The position numbers were made by a program, and so were the translations under genes. A model generated the notes under the pieces. It made no database searches. It was not told where the DNA came from and saw only the letters and a list, made by a program, of their open reading frames with translations. Below, one piece after another: positions 24,764 through 64,000 of a DNA stretch of 64,000 nucleotides (the stretch's first letter is position 1; each line of letters starts with the position of its first letter). The stretch spans positions 248,001 through 312,000 of the forward strand of contig JAOTOM010005138.1 of assembly GCA_034440615.1 (NCBI GenBank), given 5' to 3'. Source of the stretch: Ashinkailepas kermadecensis (lineage: Eukaryota > Arthropoda > Thecostraca > Neolepadidae).

Positions 24764-25745
24764 CGTCCGGCTGGACAATACCGAACCGACCCGCTGACGT
24801 GTGGCTGGACAATACCGAAACGACCCGCTGACGTCCGGCTGGACAATACCGAACCGACCCGCTGACGTGTGGCTGGACAACACTGAACCGACCCGCTGAC
24901 GTGTGGCTGGACAATACCCAACCGACCCGCTGACGTGTGGCTGGACAATACCGAACCGACCCGCTAACGTGTGGCTGGACAACACCGAACCGACCCGCTA
25001 ACGTGTGGCTGGACAATACCGAACCGACCCGCTGACGTGTGGCTGGACAATACCGAACCGACCCGCTAACGTGTGGCTGGACAACACCGAACCGACCCGC
25101 TGACGTGTGGCTGGACAACACCGAACCGACCCGCTGACGTGTGGCTGGACAATACCGAACCGACCCGCTGACGTGTGGCCGGACAATACCGAACCGACCC
25201 GCTGACGTGTGGCTGGACAATACCGAACCGACCCGCTAACGTGTGGCTGGACAATACCGAACCGACCCGCTGACGTGTGGCTGGACAATACCGAACCGAC
25301 CCGCTGACGTGTGGCTGGACAATACCCAACCGACCCGCTGACGTGTGGCTGGACAACACCGAACTGACCCGCTGACGTGTGGCTGGACAATACCGAACTG
25401 ACCCGCTGACGTGTGGCCGGACAATACCGAACTGACCCGCTGACGTGTGGCTGGACAACACCGAACCGACCCGCTGACGTGTGGCTGGACAATACCGAAC
25501 CCACCCGCTGACATGTGGCCGGACAATACCGAACCCACCCGCTGACGTGTGGCCGGACAATACCGAACCCACCCGCTGACGTGTGGCCGGACAATACCGA
25601 ACCCACCCGCTGACGTGTGGCTGGACAATACCGAACCCACCCGCTGACGTGTGGCTGGACAATACCGAACCGACCCGCTGACGTGTGGCTGGACAATACC
25701 GAACCCACCCGCTGACGTGTGGCTGGACAATACCGAACCGACCCG
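24764..25745. repeat. 34-bp minisatellite abutting the integrin PSI exon
   Basis: About 29 copies of a unit starting ACCCGCTGACGTGTGGCTGG followed by ACAATACCGAACCG. The first 20 bases are the same as the intron sequence directly before the splice acceptor of the PSI exon (ACCCGCTGACGTGTGGCTGG-TTTCAG). The array therefore grew from the acceptor flank. Confidence 0.9.
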
Positions 25746-25952
25746 CTGACGTGTGGCTGGTTTCAGATGCCGTTGTCGCAGCCGGCAGCTGCCAGGGCCA
25801 GACCAGCTGCAGCAGCTGCCTCACCGTCAACCGACCCGCTGACGTGTGGCTGGTTTCAGATGCCGTTGTCGCAGCCGGCAGCTGCCAGGGCCAGACCAGC
25901 TGCAGCAGCTGCCTCACCGTCAACCGACCCGCTGACGTGTGGCTGGTTTCAG

Positions 25953-54313
<28,361 letters not shown>

Positions 54314-54723
54314 TCGGACGGCGACCCGGGCGAGCGGGCGACCGGCAGATCAGGGGAGAGTCAGGGAAGTGAGGGAGTGGAAGGACGAGATGGGGAGGCG
54401 CCGAGCGTGAGTTTGAGGGAGAGAATGAAGGAGAGAAGACAGCAATCATCTCACAGTGTGTTCGTGGATTCGCAGGAAGTGAAGCTGGTGAATTAGCGGT
54501 AGAGCTGATCCAGAGCGCACGGTAGCACCAGACAGCACCGCGATCAAGCGTGCTTCGTGTCCTGCAGCAACACGATGGGGATTAGTTGGGTCCTGATGGC
54601 TCATCATCAGCTGCTAGTCCTCACACTCGTGCTCACTGTCCTCTCCGTGTTGGAATAATGCTGTCTTCTCGTTGTTGGCACAGCCACTCATGTTGTTCAC
54701 GTGTAAAATGTTGTATCCGTCAT

Positions 54724-54871
<148 letters not shown>

Positions 54872-55202
54872 ACCCAGGTATGTTTATGTTTCTGTGAATA
54901 TGTGTGTGTGCCCGTCTACGGTCAGCGACCCTCCTTGATATAATTTTAGTATTATATGAATGCGTATTTTTATACACAGAGAACAACGCGTTCAGCACCT
55001 CGCATAGATGCCAGCTGTCATCCTGTCGATGCGCTTTTGACGTGTGGAGAGCGGAGGCTATCCAGGTACCGAATTCCGATGACAGTGGCTTCCGTTCTAA
55101 CTCCGGGATCCAGCGGCACCCAGACTTTGGTGTGGCAATTATGTGTGTGCTGAGCTGACGGCATTGGAAACTTTTTGTTTCGTAACTGATTAAATGCAGT
55201 CC

Positions 55203-55208
55203 AATAAA
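55203..55208 (+). promoter_or_regulatory. Candidate poly(A) signal of the integrin gene
   Basis: AATAAA about 890 bp past the stop. A 3' UTR of that length would include the microsatellite. Confidence 0.3.
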
Positions 55209-56904
55209 GTTCGTTAGATCCTGAAAAATAATTACTTTGCACCATGAGTTTTCAAATAACTTTGAAGAATAATGAATGGTTGATAGTAATTCGGTTTTCG
55301 TCTTTGAGAGAACGAATGACTGAGTGACAATTCGTGGTGACTACACCTTATATTCCCGAAGCTATAGCAGCTGACTGGACGGCTACGAAACAGAGGAGGC
55401 TGTCATGACATGATATTAATTAAACTATTTGATTGGGTTGAGCTAGCTTGGCAAGATTATGACTTTTTAAATATTGCCTTACCTGGTCATGGTTATAGTG
55501 ATGGATCTAGTCAATCACTCAAGACAATCCAACGTAAAAGGTGAAGCGCATCTTTTTTTCATTTCCCGCATTAAAGCACAGTAAAAAATCGTTGCAAACC
55601 GCACATTTATGCCATTTCGCTGCAAATATCAGATTGCGTGGCATGACCACAAGACCTTGCTGTGCAACGTGATCTATGTGGCCTGGCGGCATCCCAGGCG
55701 TGGCCTGAGAGGCTGTGTTGCCTTTGATAGAAGACGCCTGCATGGCTGGCCAATTGTGCAGTCCAAGTGCTACCGCGCTGCAGTACCATTCCATCGTTTA
55801 ACCCAGCTCGAGTGTGGATGACCTCTCCCAGCATCCTGTGCCTGGACATGGTTAATAAAGAAGTTGATAACTGAATGTGAGAGCAATATATCAACAATAT
55901 ATTTCGAATTACATTACAGGTGTGGTTTTGTCCATTGTCCGCAAGGCCGGACGGACATGGCGTGATCCAAATAACTGCAGGTCACCGAGTAGTTACTTGA
56001 GGTCGGCAACCAGCATTTGCACACAATGTGTACAGAAAGTACAAGTGCAGTTCTGAACAGTTTCACGCCGTGTCCATCAATAGCGTCAGGCGCACTCGTC
56101 CGAGTGTCGCAATTATGCTGTTCCAACTCCAGCTCCAACTTAGACGACAGGATTAGCACTGGCTCCTCGACGCGCGACGGAGCAATCACTTTAGCTTGCC
56201 TCATTTCTGACGTATTCAACCACATGTGCGGCAGGCGTTACAGACACAATCACGTTGCAAACAGCTGGCAATGCAGGTAGCTCCGGTTCATCGCTACATG
56301 AAAGCAACGCATCACAGGGTTAACCCCCTGTGGTTAACCTGACAACAACGTACAACAGGCTTAGTCCCCTCGCTACATGACAGCAACATACCACAGGCTT
56401 AATCCACCTTATCCACAAGTCCATCAATTGGGCGTATCGCACACAACTCGCTCACCAGGTGGTGTCATTTTCTTCAGCTGTGCTCATAAGGGGCTAACGG
56501 CGGAAAAAGCAGGAGACCACGGCACGCCGCGAAACGTTGCAACTAGATTAGTACCTGGGCACCGAGCGCAGGTAAGGGCACGCTGGTTACCTGTCACCTT
56601 TAGAGATAATTGTGTTAGAATACCGAACATGAATTACTTATGGTTTGCCTGAGCTGCTGACGCTAAATTACTCGGCCAAGTTTCGAGATTATCCTCATCT
56701 TACGGCCGATACCGCACGACGGCGGCCAACTGTGATTCCAATTGCCTATTGGTGGGAAACGGTCGAAAATCCAGTGTCCAGTGAGCTGCGAACCAGATGC
56801 CTTTTTCAACGCCGGGTGAAACGTATACACTGCTAGCTTGGTGTCTTCCAGCAGAGAAATCTCGCCAGGCCGCGCAAGGCAGAAAAGGTTTGTACCGAAG
56901 TTAC

Positions 56905-57445
56905 CTGATCACCTTACGGCTCATGAGACTCTGAACACCCTGATCACTTTACGGCTCATGAGAACCTGAACACCCCGATCATTGTACGGCTCATGAGACC
57001 CTGAAAACCCTGATCACTTTATGGGGCATGAGACCCTGAACACCCTGCTCACTCTACGGCTCATGTGACCCTGAAAACCCTGATCACTGTACGGATCATG
57101 AGACCCTGAACACCATGACCACTGTACGGCTCATGAGACCCTAAACACCCTGATCACTGTGCGGCTCATGAGACCATGAACACCCTGATCACTATGCGGC
57201 TCATGATACCCTGAAGACCCTGAGCACTGTACGACTCATATGACCCTGCAGACCTTTATTATTGTGCGACTCATGAGACCCTGAGCACCCTGATAACTGT
57301 ACGGCTCATATGACCCTACAGACCCTTTTTACTTTACGGCTCGTGAGACCTTGAACACCCTGATCACTGTACGGCTCATATGACTCTGCATACCCTTATT
57401 ATTGTACGGCTCATGAGACCCTGAACACCCTGATCACTGCACGGC
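56905..57445. repeat. 35-bp minisatellite
   Basis: About 15 copies of CCTGATCACTTTACGGCTCA followed by TGAGACCCTGAACAC, quite diverged. Confidence 0.9.
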
Positions 57446-57464
57446 TTATGCATTGAAACGAAAC

Positions 57465-58020
57465 CGGTGGTATGGTGCCCTGGTTGTCACCAACAATACA
57501 CTGATGGTATGGTGTTCTGGTTGTCACCAACAATACACTGATGGTATGGTGTTCTGGTTGTCACCAACAATACACTGATGGCATGATACCCTGGTCGTCA
57601 CCAACAATACACTGATGGCATGGTACCCTGGTCGTCACCAACAATACACTGATGGTATGGTGTTCTGGATGTCACCAACAATACACTGATAGTATGGTGC
57701 CCTGGTTGTCACCAACAATACACTGATGGTATGGTGTTCTGGTTGTCACCAACAATACACTGATGGCATGATACCCTGGTCGTCACCAACAATAATGATG
57801 GATGGTCCTGGTCGTCACCAACAATACACTGATGGTATGGTTGCACCAAAAACACTGGGTTCGTTGTCACCAACAATACACTGATGGTATGGTGTTCTGG
57901 ATGTCACCAACAATACACTGATGGTATGGTGTTCTGGTTGTCACCAACAATACACTGATCGCATGGTGCCCTGGTCGTCACCAACAATGCACCGGTGGCC
58001 TGGTGCCCTGGTTGTCACCA
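57465..58020. repeat. 37-bp minisatellite
   Basis: About 15 copies of TGGTATGGTGTTCTGGTTGT followed by CACCAACAATACACTGA. Directly follows the 35-bp array with an unrelated unit. Confidence 0.92.
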
Positions 58021-58429
58021 CCGAGTACACCGGAGGAACAGGAACACTCGAGCGATCGCCGGCCACCGCTCTAGCGCTCCTCGTGTTTCCACTCGTAGTC
58101 TGAAACCGTGCTGCCAGTAGCAGTCGTGCTGCCGACCGCGCACCACTTTTCAGCGACCGCCTTCAGCACTGATCGGACGACGGACGACAAAGCGCGCACC
58201 TACGTGGCTAGCGACACACACGTGGACAGCGACAGCGACAGCGACAGCGACAGTGACACACACACATGTCGGACGGTGATGTTCACCCGGTCTCCCAGCT
58301 GCGCGGACCGGCCGTCACCACGTGGCCGGCCTGCCTCGGCTTCGCCTCCACAGGCCGACGCTGACCGGACCCCCGGCCGCCCGTGGCGACTGCACGGCCT
58401 GGCTCACGTCACCCGCGGCGGTCGGGCCG

Positions 58430-58560
58430 ATGGGCGCACGTCTGCGCCGTCTGCCGTCGTCTGCGCCGTCTGCCGTCGTCTGCGCCGTCTGCCGTCGTCT
58501 GCGCCGTCTGCCGTCGTCTGCGCCGTCTGCCGTCGTCTGCGCCGTCTGCTGTCGTCTGTG
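58430..58560. repeat. 18-bp repeat CTGCCGTCGTCTGCGCCGT
   Basis: About seven copies inside a GC-rich stretch; 18 bases keeps frames open on both strands. Confidence 0.85.
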
Positions 58561-58599
58561 CGGCGGCCGGCCCGCCGCCGCCGCCGGCGGTGAGGCTCT

Positions 58600-58768
58600 T
58601 CGGCTACGGGAGCTGGCCGGTCTCAACTGCTGGTCGGGCCAGTGCTGCCACGTCGGGCGCGTCGGCGTTTGCGGCATGCCGATGGTGGCGGCCGTCGTCG
58701 AGAGCGTCCGCGTGTCGATCGAGCCGCGCTGCATCTTGTCCATGAATCTCACTACAGCTACCATCTTA
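58600..58768 (-). CDS. Possible exon of an unidentified gene
   Basis: A GC-rich segment with strongly GC-biased third positions. On minus it reads MDKMQRGSIDTRTLSTTAAT then IGMPQTPTRPTWQHWPDQQL, after a possible acceptor (GGTAGCTGTAG). The plus strand also has an open, GC3-rich frame, so the strand is uncertain. The abrupt drop of GC at 58,770 and the 18-bp array beside it resemble exon borders in the integrin gene. No family recognised. Confidence 0.3.
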
Positions 58769-58769
58769 C

Positions 58770-59690
58770 GTCAATTAAGTAGTTGTGTAGGAATATGGTA
58801 GCTTGCAAATTTTGACCATCATGTCTGATATCATTATGACTCATATATGACTTACTGAAAGCATAGTTATGAAGAGTAAATGGAACAAGCGCCTACGGCA
58901 ATTGTCGCGCTGTGTTTCGAAAGTTTTGAATTAGCAAATTTGAAAAAAAGCAAAAACAATGAAGTAAGAAATAATCACCAAAACCCGCTGGTTCACTGAA
59001 CGACATACCTATTCTCGTAGCTACACTCTGGTGTTGGTTTTGTGCCGATTGGTCCCTCGGTTTGCGAGTTATGCCGGTTAAAATGGAGCCGACTTTATCA
59101 ATTAATTTCCATATGGAAAATATTCCTATTTGCTTGACTGAAATCTTTCCTGCCAATGTTTGGCTTGCGTGGCAGCGCACGAGTGAATACTTTTCAACTC
59201 CCGAAATTGAAACAATGTCGTTGACCCCGGCCATCGCCGGCGGTCGCCGGCTCTATCATAAAAAAACGAGTGAAATATTCCCAAACCGCGTTTGGTAATG
59301 ATTTGGGGAATCATTGATTGTAGCGAAAATATTTCAGATGGCGAAATTCTAGATATTGAATTAAACCAATTTGCACTTTTTACGATTCCCACGTGTGCAC
59401 GTGCCACGTGTTTTACGTGCCAATCGTGCCATGCACCACCCCCACCCCTCCTCCCAATCTTCATGAAAGTTTAACATTAATGCTATGTCGATGCATGATA
59501 AGAATGCACTCCGAAAAGGGTTTCCCCCTCCCTTTATCCGTTCTTACGCCTCTGGCACGTGCCACGTGAACCGGCAATGGTTGCCGTGCCACGTGAACCG
59601 GCAATGGTTGCCTTATCGAGCTTGGTGATTGTTGTGTCATCAATCAATCCTTGTATTGGTACCAAAAGACACTCAGTATCAAATGTCAAA
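58770..59690. other. Unassigned region
   Basis: Contains a short tandem GTGCCACGTGAACCGGCAAT at 59,560-59,608 (two copies); otherwise nothing. Confidence 0.4.
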
Positions 59691-59755
59691 AACGCTAAAA
59701 AAAAAATGGTGGGACAGGAGGCTACTAAAACATTAAAAACACATGCATACAATAC

Positions 59756-61342
59756 TCAAACATTCCCACGTACAGCTCTTTTCAGCGCCTCCTTCAGCTT
59801 AAACTTAAAAGCCCGTCGCATATTCTCGACCCTAACTTCCTCGGCGAGACTGTTCCAAAGAACTGCAGCACGGTACATGAAAGAGCGTTGCGCGAAAGAA
59901 GTTTTCAGGCGTGGGCGCTCTACTGAAAACGGTGTTGATCGCGTAGATCGAGAGCTGACATCACTTCTCAATGTCACAAGATCACGCAGGGTTTCATGTG
60001 CTCCCGAGCGATGCACTGCAAGATGAACCAGTGAGCAATCCCTAATGTCGACAAAGCGTTGAAAGCTAGGCCAGCCTAACCGCTCAATAACATGCGATAT
60101 ATGACCATAGCGAGAGGTCCTAGTTATGATCCTAGCCGCCCTCATTATGACTTTTGGGATTCGCACGCGCTCGGTGTCACATGCAGCAGACCAGATTGAG
60201 CAACAGTACATTACATGGGGGAAAACCAGTGCAAGCACTAACTTCGACAGCGTTTCTTCAGTAAGAGAACGTACATGCTTGGCTAGAGGAAAGATAATGC
60301 GGTTACATTTCTTAACAATATCGCCAATTTGCTCACTCCATGTTAACGATTCGTCCATGGTCACACCCAGGTTTTTGATAGATGAGACACGTGAAATATC
60401 CGATCCAAGAACAGAGAGGCTGATGCTAGGCAGCCGCGCGATCATCTGGCGAGAACCAAAAATCACAAATTGCGTTTTAGATGGGTTGAGCTTGAGAAGA
60501 TTTACACGGTACCACGAGCTCATAGTTTCCAAGCACGGTTCGAGACGGCGTTTTGCATACATTATGTCCTCCAATTTCGATGACAACGTCGCCTGTGTGT
60601 CGTCAGCGTAAGCAACGACTTTAAAGACATCACCTATGTGCGAGAGAAGATCATTTGTGTACAACAAAAACAGAATTGGACCGCACAAACTTCCTTGTGG
60701 AACACCACAGGATACGTTGCATACGAGTCTTCCGGGCCGAACTACCTGTCTGCGATTTGAAAGGTAAGATCTAAACCAAGAGCTGTCGATGCCGTACCAC
60801 TCTAATTTGGTCAAGAGTCGACTATGAGACACGCAATCGAAGGCACTAGACAAATCTACTGATGCGAGCAGACAAACGCGGCGCCTTTCGATGCAATTTG
60901 TGACATAAGCTACTACATCAGCAAGGGCAGTTTCAGTAGAATGAAGTGGTCGATAGGCATGTTGCGAGTTGTTAAGAAGACAATTTCGGTGGAGATCCGC
61001 AGTGAGCTGGTTGACTACTATCTTCTCGCACAGTTTTGACACGTTACTCAAGATCGAGATGGGCCTATAACACTTGGGATCGTCAGGGCAGCCTTTCTTG
61101 ACGATTGGTACGATTTCAGCCAACTTCCACAGTTCCGGAAAAGTACATGACGACAAACTGAAGTTGATTATGTGCAAAATATGTACACACACCGAAGGAA
61201 ACGACATATTGAGCAATTTCAGGGACACATTGTCGTTACCACGAGCACTGGTAGGATTTAAATCACGCAGGGCATGAGAGAGTTCGGGAAGAGTGACGGG
61301 CTTCAGCTTGAATGCTGAGCTAACAACGCGCGGAGGGCGTGG
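59756..61342 (-). pseudogene. Reverse transcriptase of the CR1/Jockey-like element
   Basis: The long frame has the order of motifs of non-LTR reverse transcriptases: W-K-L-A-E-I-V-P-I-V-K-K-G, YRPISILSNVSKLCEKIV, ASVDLSSAFDCVSH (first catalytic Asp), CGVPQGSLCGPILFLLYTND, and VVAYADDTQATL (catalytic YADD). The C-terminal part (AVLWNSLAEEVR near the end) is also typical of this group. A single stop TAA at 61,343-61,345 separates it in the same frame from the linker upstream, so the copy is dead as it stands, though the catalytic core looks intact. Confidence 0.88.
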
Positions 61343-62069
61343 TTAATGCGCTGTATTTGGGCCTAAATCCCCTAAAGAATGCAAAGCAGCAGCCACGCGC
61401 TTGCCAGTTGAAGAAAAATGCCGGTTTTGTTCGTCAGCGAACAACTCTTTCTCCTGGTTGGAACGTGATGGTTCAGTTGATGGTGGAGTTGTCTTCTTCT
61501 GAAAGAGATGACGTCGAACGTGCGGCCAGACGTTGTCATTTTCTTCCAAAGTCCGATCGAAGAAACGGCTTTTGGCGACCACGAGCTCAGTGGAGGTCCG
61601 TTGATTTAGTTCATGGTAGAGTTGCCAATCCTCGTCACTCCCGGATCGGTCCGCTTGGCTGTGAGCCCAGTCACGTCGAAGGGTCAGGGCGCGGAGGTCA
61701 GCATTCTCAGCGATCCAGGGTGGCACTGAGCGGCGACTCGCGAACTTCGTGACGGTAGGGCAGTGAGCATCCATGACGCATTTCCAGATGTTCAACCATG
61801 CGTCCCACTTGCCGTCAACTGTGTTGGCCTCATACAGGCCAGACCAGTCCACCATGAGAAAAGCTAGGGGCAGCTGACCAGGGAGGAGGTGACGGGTGCG
61901 CTGAAAAGTGATCCTTTGGCGTGTCTACACTGTGGTGTGGTCTCGTGTCGATCTGACCGTTAGTTCGGTAGCTGTACCGGTTGAAAGTGAGTCGACTGGG
62001 CGCACTGAAATAGGAGCACATAAACGGGTTTTGACACACTAAGTCACGGGAGATTGCCGATTTGACCAC
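61343..62069 (-). pseudogene. Endonuclease end and linker of the same element
   Basis: The 170-residue frame ending at 61,343 is the region between endonuclease and reverse transcriptase (VPPWIAENADLRALTLRRDW is typical of such linkers). Upstream, another frame reads DLVCQNPFMCSYFSAP and FNRYSYRTNG, resembling the end of the endonuclease; a frame change and a stop lie near 61,922-61,925. Element sequence fades above about 62,090. Confidence 0.65.
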
Positions 62070-62090
62070 GCACCACGTTCACGTATTTAA

Positions 62091-64000
62091 CGTGCAATAT
62101 CTTGACCCGATTGCACAGAAATTGGACTCAAAAGGTAGCCAACACATGTGGCTTTCGAATGTTGCCAAGCACATCTGACTGGCTGCCACGTGGGCCAAGC
62201 CACACTTCGATATGTACAACGGAGATTTTCTTCTTCAACTCGACAATAGCACGTTAGCACGAGAATAGCACGTCTGAGGGATATGGAGCAAATTTACGCG
62301 CATGTCACGCGCTTAAAACACACCCTACGGGAACGAAGCTCCACAGCACACATTGACCATTGGTTGTGTGAATATTTCACGTTTCTGGCCGATATAGTTT
62401 TCGCTCTAGCCTTTCGCAATTCACTCGAGAACCAAAAGGCGAAAGACAACCAAAGTTTATTACACAAATAGTATGATAGGGATAGAGATTGCGGAATCCT
62501 GTGTCTCTACCCGGGGTTCAATTTTTCGTGTTTGTATATTCATGTTTTATTATTGCATGCTTAATCGTTCATTTCACTACATTCACCTTCGTATTTGTAG
62601 GAAACGTGGAAAAACACATGTGGAAACGGTAGCACAAATTCTGCAAATTACACCTTCAAATTTCTCCTCCCAGCTAACTTGTCTGTATTCAGCTTGTTGC
62701 GTCGCTCTTGTGTTGCCGGCCCCCAGCTATGGATCGTACAGGTATAAGACGGAGCTGGGAATTCGGAATTGCTTGCTAAATTAAATTCAACAGTGTCTGT
62801 CTTGTGCCATAATTGGTGCAATTGAACATGACACGTGAAAGGCACTAAACCTACTAACTCATTCAAAACCAGAGCATTCCGAAGATCCAATAACGGCTGG
62901 AAAGCTAGTAGGACTACCACGGTTAAATCCCTCCGGGTAGAGGAGCCACGACATTACAATTCCAAAAGGCACATAATAGACCAAGGTTCAGCCGTGGTAT
63001 CCAGCCAGTATAAATACCCGCAAGCACCGACAGATCTAGGATTTCGCCAAGGTGGTGGACGTAATTTTGAGTGGACGCCTACATGCCATCAGGGGAGCCC
63101 ACCTGAGCTCGGGGGGCGGTCTGTTTGGCGCGTTATATCCCCAGCGTCACTGATTAAGACAATTCCATGGAGGGAGCACACTCGAGTGTCCCTCGAGGGG
63201 ATCATTTTTTCCAGACAGAGGGTCGTCTTTTGGGTCCTAAGGGGGGATGCCCACTTCGCCCTCCCCCTTCGATCCGCCCCTGTTCAGAAGCGCACACTTG
63301 GGATTAGCCCTGTGGCAGTGCATGATGAAAAGCACACATCTAGGATCTTTCTCATGCCACCCCATGCCGGTACTAAAAACACAGACATTGCTTACATATC
63401 TTTGATGAGAGCATTTTTTACGCGTGGATCAAGCAGGCACAGTTCCCATGGGTCGCACGATCCAGTCTGATCTGCATTATGCATACATTCCTACAGCGTA
63501 CAGCGGCTGCATGTGCACCGCACAGTGATGCAAGGGGCTAGGTCATGTGAACCAGGGCCAAACTGTGCTTTTTGTCCCGCACGTAATCAAGCTTTTAAAA
63601 AAATGTACTTGGTCACCAACCAAATTATGTTGGTTGGTGAATGGTAAATTGGTAAATTGGTAAATTGGTAAATTGGTAAATTGGTGGTAAATTATGTTGG
63701 TTCATCAGAATATAAATAACTTCCTCCATTTGTAAATACGGTAAAAAAAACTAACAAAGCGTTCGAACTGAGAACTTGGCTCGCGGTAAGGGATGAAGAT
63801 CGGAAATGTGGGCTTGGGTAGGTTAGTCCAGGTTAATACTGCTTAACTTCGGAGCAAATGAGCTTTTAATGCAATGGTCTATGGCAGAATTTAACTTGGG
63901 GGAAGAATGCTGCCGCCCTTTTCTGTGCGCGAAGCAGAACCCGACTTTTGATTGAAAGCACGATTGGAACCGGGAGTTTGGCGTAAAGTTCCAATATCGG
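62091..64000. other. Unassigned region
   Basis: No recognised gene. A 211-residue plus frame at 62,835-63,470 has no family features. GGTAAATT is repeated about six times at 63,641-63,693. Confidence 0.4.

Larger units (their letters stand above)
59640..62090 (-). mobile_element. CR1/Jockey-like non-LTR retrotransposon, 5'-truncated
   Basis: The element runs on minus from endonuclease fragments at about 62,070 to the end of the reverse transcriptase at 59,756, then a short 3' region. A GATTGATTGAT motif near 59,637-59,650 resembles the short simple-repeat tails of CR1-type elements. No 5' UTR, ORF1 or N-terminal endonuclease, as expected for incomplete reverse transcription. Confidence 0.75.

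Noticed and set aside
24764..25745. CRISPR-like array
   Set aside because: Units are directly adjacent without unique spacers, and the setting is a eukaryotic intron.
62835..63470. 211-residue plus frame as a gene
   Set aside because: No recognisable domain, splice structure or codon bias; composition like its surroundings.

Overview
The window is a piece of an arthropod nuclear genome. It holds intron-containing genes with conserved GT/AG boundaries, CR1/Jockey-like, I-like and Penelope-like retroelement remnants, hAT- and piggyBac-type MITEs, tRNA-headed SINE-like copies, long (TA)n, (CA)n and (GAGACA)n microsatellites, and many stretches rich in GGTTA/TTAGG, the common arthropod telomere motif. 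The genus cannot be settled by eye; a crustacean or chelicerate is my guess.

Two protein-coding genes can be supported. (1) On the minus strand at about 3.3-4.5 kb lie the last two coding exons of a mitochondrial ATP synthase inhibitor (IF1 family). (2) On the plus strand from 25,953 to 54,313 lies an almost complete integrin beta subunit. I could place 14 coding exons whose reading phases join without conflict: PSI, hybrid, beta-I, I-EGF repeats, beta-tail, transmembrane and cytoplasmic tail (about 766 residues). Only the signal-peptide exon is missing. The protein is divergent: two metal-site residues of the MIDAS are changed (DxTxS, and Asn where Asp is usual), and the distal NxxY motif of the tail is absent.

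The most striking feature is the set of minisatellites in the integrin introns. Nearly every intron carries an array, and in many cases the unit is recognisably a copy of the adjoining exon edge together with its splice site. This holds at the PSI exon (three in-frame 93-bp copies of acceptor plus exon start), the beta-I exons, the exon at 44,865 (58-bp unit), the I-EGF exon at 48,056 (33-bp unit, about 75 copies) and the exon at 49,807 (89-bp unit). Dozens of decoy donor and acceptor sites result. I regard this as the best candidate for something undescribed.

Layout: 1-3.2 kb, unassigned sequence and a 45-bp minisatellite; 3.2-4.5 kb, IF1; 5-11 kb, AT-rich intergenic DNA with a nearly pure A/T block at 6.6-7.0 kb and a SINE-like copy; 11.4-14.5 kb, piggyBac MITE and a cluster of palindromic TTAGG-cored elements carrying a hAT MITE; 14.6-14.9 kb, a possible exon; 16.2-16.9 kb, a hAT element with a perfect 8-bp target duplication; 18-26 kb, more minisatellites, two SINE-like copies and an inverted pair of Penelope-like fragments; 26-54 kb, the integrin gene with an I-like retroelement remnant in one intron; 54-59 kb, microsatellite and minisatellites; 59.7-62.1 kb, a 5'-truncated CR1/Jockey-like retrotransposon; 62-64 kb, nothing recognisable.
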